From NCBI GenBank assembly GCA_947463775.1, contig CANHVD010000264.1, positions 1 through 7,501 on the forward strand: 7,501 bases of DNA. The letters are read 5' to 3'. Source of the DNA: Planctomycetaceae bacterium. Its GTDB lineage: Bacteria > Planctomycetota > Planctomycetia > Planctomycetales > Planctomycetaceae. Shown here piece by piece: positions 1 to 6,342 of the stretch. The position numbers and the translations under genes are program-made. The notes under the pieces were generated by a model. It worked only from the letters and a program-made list of their open reading frames with translations. It did no database searches and had not been told where the DNA came from. The first letter of the stretch is position 1, and each line of letters begins with the position of its first letter.

Positions 1-40
1 GTTTGTTGTTTGAGCTTTCCGCTGAACAGGGAGAGTCAGC

Positions 41-1570
41 ATGAAACTCACATCATTTCAATGGATGGCAGCAGGTTTAATGCTGTCAGCAGCCGGAGTT
101 GGAGCCACCATCCATTATGGATCATCGCCAGCCGTTGCTGGAACGACGATCAAATGGACTGACACAACAGCCGGACAGAAAGAAGTCGGCGATCACGCAG
201 TTTCACACAACTACGCTAAGTCACTTTCGGGGGCCTTTCGAGAAGCCTCGGAAGCGGTGATGCCATCGGTTGTCACTATTCAGTCGATGTCGTCGAAACC
301 TGCGGGGATGGGCCAACACGGCCAGATCCCGGAGGAACTTAAAGACAATCCGCTGTTCAAACAGTTCTTCGACAACATGCCTCAAGAACAGTCGGAAGGA
401 AAGAGTGAACCTCAGCGAACTGGCATGGGCTCCGGGGTCATCGTCGATTCAAGCGGCATCATTCTGACCAATAACCATGTGGTCAAAGATGCAGACAAGC
501 TCCTGATCAAATTGCATGACGGGCGAGAATTCGAAGCGACGGAATGGAAGACAGATCCTAAGACAGACATCGCTGTGGTTCGAATCGACACCAAAGACAG
601 TTTGCCAGCGGCCGTTATTGGCAACAGCGATCAGCTCAACGTTGGCGACTGGGTGATCGCTGTCGGAGCACCTTTCGGACTTGATGAAACCGTCACCGCC
701 GGCATCATCAGCGCGAAGGCTCGTGGAATTGGTATCACGGCTCGTGAAGAGTTCTTGCAAACAGACGCAGCGATCAATCCTGGTAACAGTGGTGGACCGC
801 TGGTGAATCTGGATGGGCAGGTGATTGGTATCAATACCGCGATTTCCAGTACAAGCGGCGGATATCAGGGCATTGGCTTTGCTGTTCCCGTCAACCTGGC
901 TCGCTGGGTGGGAGACGAATTGATGGCTCACGGAACCGTTCAGCGAGCGTTTCTCGGAGTCGGAATTCAATCCATCGACAGTACTTTGTCAAAACAACTT
1001 GGTCTGGATACTGTCCGAGGAGCAGTCGTTACTGATGTCCGAGTTGGAAGTCCTGCGGCCAATGCGGGACTGCTCAGCGGCGACGTGATTCTGGAGTTTG
1101 ACGGGACGTCCATTACGAAACCAGCGGACCTTCAGGGACGCGTTGAACGAGCTTCACTGAAGGATGTTCACAAGGTTGTGGTCATTCGAGACGGCAAGAA
1201 GATGTCGATTGACGTCCGAGTCGAAGCGATGCCAATGACGGTGTCTGCTGTAGAACCAACGAAGGCTGAGAAATCAACGCCTTCAGAGTTCAACGGACTT
1301 GGACTTCAGCTGTCAGATCTCACGCCAGATGTCGCAAGCCAGTTGGGAATGTCCGATGTTAATGGAGTCGTAATCACCGGTGTTAAGCCAAGTAGCCCGG
1401 CCGCCAATGCTGGACTCGAAGATGGCATGGTGATCCGCAAGGTTGGCAAGACGTCAGTCAAGTCGGTCGCCGAGTTTGGTGATGCCGTGAAGGAGTTCAA
1501 ACCTGAAGACGGAGTGCTAATGCTCGTGCAGGCCGGCGAGAGTTCTCGATTTGTGGTTGTGAAAGGGTAA
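41..1570 (+). CDS. HtrA/DegP-family exported serine protease with two PDZ domains
   Basis: A 509-residue trypsin-like protease expected to degrade or refold damaged proteins in the periplasm or at the envelope. The N-terminus has a hydrophobic stretch (about residues 7-24) that looks like a signal peptide or membrane anchor. The protease domain spans about 65-295. The catalytic triad is visible: His146 in TNNHVV, Asp176 in TDIAVV and Ser250 in GNSGGPL. PDZ1 lies at about 300-395 and PDZ2 at about 415-505, each with the same SPAANAGL segment (337-344 and 452-459). Length and domain order match DegP/DegQ. A purine-rich GGGAGA at 30-35 precedes the ATG at good spacing, which supports this start. 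The next gene is 240 bases away, so the protease is probably not co-transcribed with it. The family is clear. DegP, DegQ and other HtrA paralogues cannot be separated, so I give no symbol. Confidence 0.96.
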   Translation: MKLTSFQWMAAGLMLSAAGVGATIHYGSSPAVAGTTIKWTDTTAGQKEVGDHAVSHNYAKSLSGAFREASEAVMPSVVTIQSMSSKPAGMGQHGQIPEELKDNPLFKQFFDNMPQEQSEGKSEPQRTGMGSGVIVDSSGIILTNNHVVKDADKLLIKLHDGREFEATEWKTDPKTDIAVVRIDTKDSLPAAVIGNSDQLNVGDWVIAVGAPFGLDETVTAGIISAKARGIGITAREEFLQTDAAINPGNSGGPLVNLDGQVIGINTAISSTSGGYQGIGFAVPVNLARWVGDELMAHGTVQRAFLGVGIQSIDSTLSKQLGLDTVRGAVVTDVRVGSPAANAGLLSGDVILEFDGTSITKPADLQGRVERASLKDVHKVVVIRDGKKMSIDVRVEAMPMTVSAVEPTKAEKSTPSEFNGLGLQLSDLTPDVASQLGMSDVNGVVITGVKPSSPAANAGLEDGMVIRKVGKTSVKSVAEFGDAVKEFKPEDGVLMLVQAGESSRFVVVKG

Positions 1571-1704
1571 CTGTTTCCCCCATAAGAAATCTGTTACCGT
1601 GGATTGGTGTCGGCACAGAGTTTCTTTCTAAGGATCAGTGCTGGCAATTTTCGGATGACTCATCTGATAACCGGCAGGTCACACCCGCTGGTTCGTTGAT
1701 AAGT

Positions 1705-1753
1705 AAGCCGACGTGATGGAAGCCGCAGGGCGTTTTGTCACGTCGGCTTTTTT
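1705..1753 (+). terminator. Rho-independent terminator-like hairpin upstream of the Mg2+ ATPase gene
   Basis: A perfect 12-bp inverted repeat, AAGCCGACGTGA (1705-1716) with TCACGTCGGCTT (1738-1749), has a 21-base loop. The T run at the 3' side continues to 1753. This is a typical intrinsic-terminator layout for + strand transcription. It starts 134 bases after the protease stop codon and ends 56 bases before the preferred start of the ATPase gene. It could terminate the protease transcript or act in the ATPase leader. The 16 bases at 1701-1716 recur exactly at 4764-4779. Confidence 0.75.
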
Positions 1754-1797
1754 GTTGGCCGTATCATGCCACGTTTGCGAATTCACCAGTTATTTTC

Positions 1798-1802
1798 AGG
1801 GA
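1798..1802 (+). promoter_or_regulatory. Ribosome binding site that decides the ATPase start
   Basis: AGGGA lies 7 bases before an in-frame TTG at 1810. The upstream in-frame TTG at 1735 sits at the edge of the terminator-like hairpin and has no purine-rich site before it. No in-frame ATG occurs before the first membrane segment, so TTG 1810 is the best-supported start. Confidence 0.5.
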
Positions 1803-1809
1803 CAAAACA

Positions 1810-4476
1810 TTGACCGGCTCCACACTGTTCCCGAAAAGACTATTTGCCTCGATCCGTCGCGAGGAGCCGCATGTTGACGCGTCGCAGAGATTAATCGAAG
1901 CCGCAACACTTGATGCTGAAGGAACCTGCCGGCTACTGAAGACCAGTACCAGTGGACTCACCGAAGATGAGGCACGGTCCAGGCTCAATCAATATGGCCC
2001 CAATATTCTTGCGGCTGATGCTCAGGGCGGATTCGGCAGGATTCTGCGTCACGCGGTCTTCAATCCGCTCGTGATGCTGCTCGCATCCCTGGTGCTGGTT
2101 TCGTTTATCACGGGCGATATTCGGGCCGCCACGGTGATGTCGGCAATGATCGTGCTCGGTGTCGGTCTCAATCTGCTTCAGGAAGGTCGAGCCAGCAAGG
2201 CCGCGGCGAAACTGAAGGCCATGATATCCCTCACGGCCACAGTGATTCGAAACAAACAGCCGCAGGAGATCTCGATTTCGCAATTGGTGCCCGGTGACAT
2301 CGTGCAGCTGGCCGCCGGAGATATGGTTCCCGCCGACCTTCGCCTGCTGGTTGCGAAAGATCTGTTCGTGATGCAGAGCTCTCTCACGGGCGAAAGTTTG
2401 CCGGTGGAGAAATTCGAGACGGAGAAGGCGATCGCAAGTCATGTCGCAGTCGAACTCACCTGCATTGCCTTTCTTGGCACCAGCGTGGAAAGTGGTTCGG
2501 CGACCGGTGTCGTTGTCGCGACCGGGAAAGAAACTTATCTCGGCGGCATGGCCGAAACATTGTCGGAACAGCCAGAAGAAAGCGCCTTCGACAAGGGCAT
2601 CGCAAAATTCACCTGGCTGATTCTGCGATTTGTTCTGGTGATGGTTCCGCTGGTGTTCTTCATCAACGGATTTACCAAAGGAAACTGGTCGGAAGCCTTC
2701 TTCTTCGCCATCGCTGTTGCCGTCGGCCTGACTCCCGAAATGCTGCCGATGATCGTCACCGTCTGTTTGTCTCAGGGGGCATTAGCCATGAGCCGACAGA
2801 AGGTGATTGTAAAGAGGCTCAACGCGATTCAGAACCTCGGCGCGATGGATGTCCTGTGCACCGATAAGACCGGGACACTCACGATGGATCAGGTGATTCT
2901 CGAACGCCACTGCGATGTCGCGCTGAAGGAAAGCGATGATGTCCTGGCTCTGGCCTACATGAACAGTCATTTTCAAACCGGCCTAAAGAACATCCTCGAT
3001 CGTGCCGTGCTGGCCCATGTGGAAACTCACGATCATGCCAGAATTCCGGAATACACCAAGGTCGACGAGATCCCGTTCGACTTTCAGCGTCGCATCATGT
3101 CCGTTGTCGTGCGAACTCCTGAGAACAAGGATCGCATCATCAGCAAAGGCGCGCCGGAAGCCATCTTTCCTCGGTGTGCTGAGTTCGAACTAGCCGGACA
3201 GCGGCTGCCGATGGACCATGCTCATATCGAAGAGCTGAAGAAGGAGTACGAACGACTCTCGGCCGATGGATTCCGAGTTCTCGCGATTGCCAGCAAGGAC
3301 ATCGCACCTCGAGGCGTCGTCGCCGGTGATTCCACGCCTTACACGAAAGACGATGAAGCCAGCCTGACGTTGAAGGGTTACGTGGCGTTTCTTGATCCGC
3401 CAAAAGATTCAGCCAACGCGGCCCTTAAAGCTCTGCAGGCCCACGGGATTTCAGTGAAAGTCGTCACCGGCGACAATGAACTCGTCGCAAAGAAGATCTG
3501 CAAAGAGGTCGGTCTGGCCACCGATTTTGTTCTGCTGGGCAGCGATGTCGAAGCCATGTCAGACGCACAACTTGCGGAGGTGTCGTGGAAGACGACGTTG
3601 TTTGCTCGAGTTTCTCCGACTCACAAACAACGAATCATCAAAGCTCTGCAGTCTCAGAAGCATACCGTTGGCTTCATGGGAGATGGCATCAACGATGCTC
3701 CGGCGCTGCGAACGGCCGATGTCGGGATCAGTGTCGACACGGCCGTAGACATTGCCAAAGAATCGGCCGATCTGATCCTGCTGGAAAAATCCCTGATGGT
3801 TCTGGAAGCTGGCGTCGTCGAAGGCCGCAAAGTCTTCGCCAACATTCTGAAGTACGTTCGCATGGGAGCCAGCAGCAACTTTGGTAATATGTTCAGTGTG
3901 CTCGGGGCGAGTATTTTTGTGCCGTTCCTGCCGATGTCTCCGATTCAGATTCTTGCGAACAATTTGCTGTACGATATCAGCCAGACCGCGATTCCAACCG
4001 ACAACGTGGACGCCGATCAGATCACGAAGCCACGGCCGTGGGACATGCAGCAGCTGACTCGATTCATCGTGTTCATCGGGCCTTGTTCTTCTTTGTTCGA
4101 TTTTACCACGTTCTTCATCATGCTCTACGTCTTCAAATGCTGGGATACGAGCACACCCGAAGCCGCGATTCACAGTACTCGGCTATTTCAGACCGGCTGG
4201 TTTGTTGAGAGCCTGTTAACACAGACGGTGATTATTCACATCATCCGTACGAACAAGATCCCGTTTCTGCAGAGTTGGCCTTCATGGCCGCTGCTTGTCA
4301 TGTCCGCAACCATTATGGCCATCGGAGTTGCGATCCCCTTTACCGTACTCGGCGACTATCTTGGTTTTACTCAGCTTCCCATGCTCTACTGGCCTTTATT
4401 GGCCGTATCACTTCTTGCCTACATTGTGATCACGCAGCTACTGAAAATGTGGCTTTTGAAGAGAAGCTGGATTTGA
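1810..4476 (+). CDS. mgtA: MgtA-type magnesium-translocating P-type ATPase (P3B)
   Basis: An inner-membrane pump of 888 residues from the TTG at 1810, close to the size of enterobacterial MgtA/MgtB. The family is known to use ATP hydrolysis to bring Mg2+ into the cytoplasm. Numbered from 1810, the cation-ATPase N-domain is at about 25-70, TM1 at 78-101 and TM2 at 106-126. The actuator TGES is at 193-196, TM3 at about 268-286 and the TM4 motif GLTPEMLPM at 306-314. The phosphorylated Asp352 lies in DKTGTLT and the hinge GDGIND is at 624-629. In TM6, NNLLYDISQ (717-725) carries Asp722. Several hydrophobic segments follow to the C-terminus. GLTPEMLPM and NNLLYDISQ are typical of MgtA and argue against Ca2+, Na+/K+ or heavy-metal pumps. 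No metal-binding N-terminal domain is seen. Reading from TTG 1735 would add 25 residues encoded partly by the hairpin. I see no frameshift or missing key residue. An M-box riboswitch was not recognised upstream. Confidence 0.93.
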   Translation: MTGSTLFPKRLFASIRREEPHVDASQRLIEAATLDAEGTCRLLKTSTSGLTEDEARSRLNQYGPNILAADAQGGFGRILRHAVFNPLVMLLASLVLVSFITGDIRAATVMSAMIVLGVGLNLLQEGRASKAAAKLKAMISLTATVIRNKQPQEISISQLVPGDIVQLAAGDMVPADLRLLVAKDLFVMQSSLTGESLPVEKFETEKAIASHVAVELTCIAFLGTSVESGSATGVVVATGKETYLGGMAETLSEQPEESAFDKGIAKFTWLILRFVLVMVPLVFFINGFTKGNWSEAFFFAIAVAVGLTPEMLPMIVTVCLSQGALAMSRQKVIVKRLNAIQNLGAMDVLCTDKTGTLTMDQVILERHCDVALKESDDVLALAYMNSHFQTGLKNILDRAVLAHVETHDHARIPEYTKVDEIPFDFQRRIMSVVVRTPENKDRIISKGAPEAIFPRCAEFELAGQRLPMDHAHIEELKKEYERLSADGFRVLAIASKDIAPRGVVAGDSTPYTKDDEASLTLKGYVAFLDPPKDSANAALKALQAHGISVKVVTGDNELVAKKICKEVGLATDFVLLGSDVEAMSDAQLAEVSWKTTLFARVSPTHKQRIIKALQSQKHTVGFMGDGINDAPALRTADVGISVDTAVDIAKESADLILLEKSLMVLEAGVVEGRKVFANILKYVRMGASSNFGNMFSVLGASIFVPFLPMSPIQILANNLLYDISQTAIPTDNVDADQITKPRPWDMQQLTRFIVFIGPCSSLFDFTTFFIMLYVFKCWDTSTPEAAIHSTRLFQTGWFVESLLTQTVIIHIIRTNKIPFLQSWPSWPLLVMSATIMAIGVAIPFTVLGDYLGFTQLPMLYWPLLAVSLLAYIVITQLLKMWLLKRSWI

Positions 4477-4767
4477 ACCTCGAACAGACCGGAACAGGAG
4501 ATCTTAATTGTCGGTTGTCTAATCCTGGAGATTCGCTGACACCACAACTGACGTCACTGTGAGGCGTCTAATGCTTTCGAGTAACTCTCGACGTCAATCT
4601 GTGAATTCCCCACAATTCCAGCAGATGGTGCTCATTGGTGTTGCTAATCTTGCTCACATCGTGAAGATCGCACTGTCACACGAGCACCTCGTGTTTGGTG
4701 ACAACATCTCAGGTCGTCGGACGACCCCAAAAATGGCAGTTCAATTGTGAGCCGCCAGTTTTCAAGT
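4477..4767. other. Intergenic region without a supported gene
   Basis: This 291-base stretch separates the ATPase stop codon from the second terminator-like hairpin. An open frame from GTG 4559 to 4750 (63 codons) has no ribosome binding site and no family I recognise, so I do not call it a gene. The region does contain a compact hairpin at 4674-4703. It could be a 3' or 5' untranslated region or a small RNA locus, but nothing in it decides between these. Confidence 0.5.
4674..4703. other. Imperfect hairpin between the ATPase and glycine-zipper genes
   Basis: ACACGAG (4678-4684) pairs perfectly with CTCGTGT (4688-4694) around a 3-base loop, CAC. Outer arms TGTC (4674-4677) and GACA (4700-4703) extend the stem past a 5-base bulge (TTGGT). 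There is no T run, so it does not look like a terminator. It may be RNA structure or a protein binding site. Strand and function are not determined. Confidence 0.4.
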
Positions 4768-4818
4768 AAGCCGACGTGACCGAATACTTTCGAGTATTCG
4801 GTCACGTCGGCTTTTTTT
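4768..4818 (+). terminator. Very strong terminator-like hairpin with TTCG loop
   Basis: The arms at 4768-4788 and 4793-4813 are perfectly complementary over 21 bp and close on a TTCG tetraloop (4789-4792). A run of seven T follows at 4812-4818. The outer 12 bp of the stem match the hairpin at 1705-1749 exactly, and the flanking AAGT before the stem is shared too. The element ends only 25 bases before the ATG of the next gene and lies about 290 bases after the previous stop codon. It may end the ATPase transcript or act as an attenuator for the following gene. Confidence 0.8.
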
Positions 4819-4843
4819 ATGCCCCAAAGAAAGATGTGTTCTG

Positions 4844-5407
4844 ATGAAAAAGCCAAACGTAAAGATCGACCGCCACATGAACAGCGTGATTGCGACGTTC
4901 AGTACTCACACGTTGGCCGAGGATGCTGTCAAACATCTGGCAGACGCCGGTTTTGATATGAAGCTGCTGTCCATCATCGGCAAGGGATATCACTCCGAAG
5001 AAAATGTGGTGGGCTATTACAACGCCGGCGATCGCATGTTGTACTGGGGCACCCAGGGAGCCTTCTGGGGTGGATTCTGGGCGCTGTTGTTTGGGTCAGG
5101 ATTCTTTATTGTGCCTGGAATTGGACCGCTGCTTGTGGCTGGCCCCTTCGTGGCTGCACTCGTCGGAGCCCTCGAAAGCGCGGCTGTGGTGGGTGGATTA
5201 AGTGCTCTCGGAGCGGCGCTGGTCAGTGTCGGAATTCCTAACAACAGCATTGTGCAGTACGAAGGCTGCATCAAGTCCGGACAGTTTCTAATGGTGGCTC
5301 ATGGAACTCCGGAAGAAGTCGAACGAGCAAAGGAACTGCTGAGCACTTCCGGGGCGACCAAAGCGGAATTGTTTCTGGTTGAGGAGCCTGCCGTGGCGGT
5401 CGCCTAG
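4844..5407 (+). CDS. Glycine-zipper membrane-associated protein, general-stress-protein-like
   Basis: A 187-residue protein of unproven function. Residues 12-48 form an N-terminal alpha/beta module (VIATFSTHTLAEDAVKHL, then AGFDMKLLSIIG). It resembles the start of YflT/general stress protein 17M-type and DUF1269-like proteins, which share an 'avoid-the-gap' fold pattern of strand, helix and strand. Residues about 66-130 are hydrophobic and very rich in Gly and Ala, with small residues spaced as in glycine zippers, suggesting one or two membrane-inserting hairpins. Residues 131-179 form a second soluble module (GIPNNSIVQYE, then GQFLMVAHGTPEEVERAKELL). There is no cleavable signal peptide. ATG 4844 is the longest start; ATG 4877 (residue 12) is an alternative that keeps the conserved-looking part. 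Neither has a clear ribosome binding site. The family resemblance is from pattern recognition only. The 192-base gap to dps contains repeats, so co-transcription is doubtful. Confidence 0.85.
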   Translation: MKKPNVKIDRHMNSVIATFSTHTLAEDAVKHLADAGFDMKLLSIIGKGYHSEENVVGYYNAGDRMLYWGTQGAFWGGFWALLFGSGFFIVPGIGPLLVAGPFVAALVGALESAAVVGGLSALGAALVSVGIPNNSIVQYEGCIKSGQFLMVAHGTPEEVERAKELLSTSGATKAELFLVEEPAVAVA

Positions 5408-5429
5408 CGCTCTGTCATGCCAGGAACGT

Positions 5430-5481
5430 AGGTTGGACATTCTTGTCTGACGTCCGTGCGACGGGCAGGAATGCCCATCCT
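5430..5481. repeat. Palindromic intergenic repeat (long imperfect hairpin)
   Basis: Arm AGGTTGGACATTCTTGTC (5430-5447) opposes GGCAGGAATGCCCATCCT (5464-5481) across a 16-base loop. Of 18 positions, 14 pair by Watson-Crick rules and two more by G-U in RNA. It lies 22 bases after the stop codon of the glycine-zipper gene and has no T run. I associate this sequence style with dispersed repeats in planctomycetes, but only one copy is visible here. Confidence 0.5.
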
Positions 5482-5488
5482 GCCCAAT

Positions 5489-5509
5489 GCTGACGAAGCA
5501 CGAGTCAGC
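5489..5509. other. Short perfect hairpin downstream of the palindromic repeat
   Basis: GCTGAC (5489-5494) pairs exactly with GTCAGC (5504-5509) around a 9-base loop. There is no T run. It may belong to the repeat just upstream. A 6-bp stem of this kind can arise by chance, so confidence is low. Confidence 0.25.
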
Positions 5510-5543
5510 CACCGGACACCATTGGGTTTACGCCAAACGCAGT

Positions 5544-5565
5544 TGCCTATGGCTTGCCGTTAAAC
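5544..5565. repeat. Solo end of the nested-palindrome repeat family
   Basis: This 22-base segment matches the right outer arm at 6291-6312 at 19 of 22 positions, including an identical GGCTTGCCGTTAAAC at the 3' end. The left outer arm at 6142-6163 is its inverted counterpart. A degenerate partner, GTTTACGCCAA, begins near 5526, so this may be a decayed short palindrome. It lies 34 bases before the dps start codon. Confidence 0.6.
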
Positions 5566-5599
5566 AAGTTCACTTCATCTCCTTAAAGAATTTACTCGT

Positions 5600-6121
5600 A
5601 TGAACACATCTATCTCTATTGTTGCTGATCCCAATCAAATGTACGAAACAGAAAATGATATTCCGCTGCTGCGTCGCACAGCTTTGAACGTGCTGATGAA
5701 TCAGCGGCTGGCTTCTGCCATTGATCTTCAATTGCAGTTGAAGCAGGCTCACTGGAATGTCAAAGGGCCAAACTTTATCGGCCTGCACGAACTGTTCGAC
5801 AAAGTCAGTGAAGCGATCGAACCTTACGTCGACATGATCGCCGAACGCATCGTGCAGTTGGGCGGAACAGCCGAAGGAACGATTCGAGGTGCCGCGAATC
5901 GTTCAAGGTTGACCGAATATCCCTCAAGCATCGGCGATGGTTCCGCTCACGTCGATGCGGTGGCTCATGCGTTGTCGACCTTTGCTTATGAATCTCGCAA
6001 TACGATCACCGAAGCCGATGAACTGGAAGACGCCGTAACGGCCGATCTGTTCACTGAGGTAACTCGGGGTATCGACAAGTGGCTGTGGTTTGTTGAGGCT
6101 CATCATCAGGCAACAAAGTAG
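5600..6121 (+). CDS. dps: Dps-family mini-ferritin (DNA starvation/stress protection protein)
   Basis: A 173-residue ferritin-like protein. The Dps family forms hollow dodecamers that oxidise Fe2+ with H2O2 and store the iron as ferric mineral, limiting hydroxyl-radical damage. The inter-subunit ferroxidase residues are all visible: His51 in QAHWNVKG, then His63, Asp67, Asp78 and Glu82 within the helix that starts LHELFD. The spacing is the classical Dps one. The C-terminal helix has IDKWLWFVEAH. The N-terminal tail (residues 1-20) is not rich in Lys or Arg, unlike E. coli Dps, so direct DNA binding is uncertain. ATG 5600 is the only convenient start, but no clear Shine-Dalgarno site precedes it. 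The length is normal for the family. Flanking palindromic repeats on both sides suggest it is transcribed alone. Confidence 0.95.
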   Translation: MNTSISIVADPNQMYETENDIPLLRRTALNVLMNQRLASAIDLQLQLKQAHWNVKGPNFIGLHELFDKVSEAIEPYVDMIAERIVQLGGTAEGTIRGAANRSRLTEYPSSIGDGSAHVDAVAHALSTFAYESRNTITEADELEDAVTADLFTEVTRGIDKWLWFVEAHHQATK

Positions 6122-6138
6122 GTCGTGGTTATATGTAA

Positions 6139-6315
6139 TTCGTTTAACGGCAAGCCGAAGGCGTCAGTGTCTTGTTGATTTGATCAGCCGGAACGCGTTA
6201 GCGCCCGGTTTGCGCTGCAAGAATCTTGCTTGCAAAAACAACCGGGCGCCAACGCCCTGCGGCTGATGAACCGCTGAACGAGTCCAACGACGCCTGCGGC
6301 TTGCCGTTAAACGAA
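6139..6315. repeat. Three-tier nested inverted repeat, about 177 bp
   Basis: The outer arms (6139-6165 and 6289-6315) are complementary at 26 of 27 positions. They begin TTCGTTTAACGGCAAGCC and end with its complement. The inner arms (6183-6210 and 6240-6267) are complementary at 24 of 28 positions, including CGCCCGGTT with AACCGGGCG. The innermost stem is TGCAAG (6216-6221) with CTTGCA (6229-6234). The spacers between tiers are 17 and 21 bases. It fills almost all of the gap between dps and the adaptor gene. Such an element could be a non-autonomous mobile repeat or a REP-like unit. No transposase or clear target-site duplication is seen. Confidence 0.8.
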
Positions 6316-6342
6316 GATAGCAGCCCTCAAAGATCCCACCCT

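Noticed and set aside
449..970. 173-codon open frame on the - strand inside the protease gene
   Set aside because: It is antisense to the protease catalytic domain, has an unremarkable composition rich in His, Ser and Arg, and has no family resemblance.
1735..1809. Upstream TTG start for the Mg2+ ATPase
   Set aside because: The codon falls at the right arm of the terminator-like hairpin and lacks a ribosome binding site. TTG 1810 has AGGGA 7 bases upstream and gives a family-typical length.
1571..1809. M-box Mg2+ riboswitch upstream of the ATPase gene
   Set aside because: I looked for the conserved M-box core and did not recognise it. Only the terminator-like hairpin and weak small palindromes are visible.
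3559..4173. 204-codon open frame on the - strand inside the ATPase gene
   Set aside because: It lies wholly antisense to strongly conserved ATPase motifs and has no recognisable domain. Long antisense frames are common opposite such coding sequence.
4559..4750. 63-codon frame from GTG between the ATPase and glycine-zipper genes
   Set aside because: It has no ribosome binding site, no recognisable family, and a hairpin within it. It is better treated as intergenic sequence.
6139..6315. CRISPR array
   Set aside because: The repeated units are inverted and nested, not direct repeats with regular spacers, and no cas genes are present.
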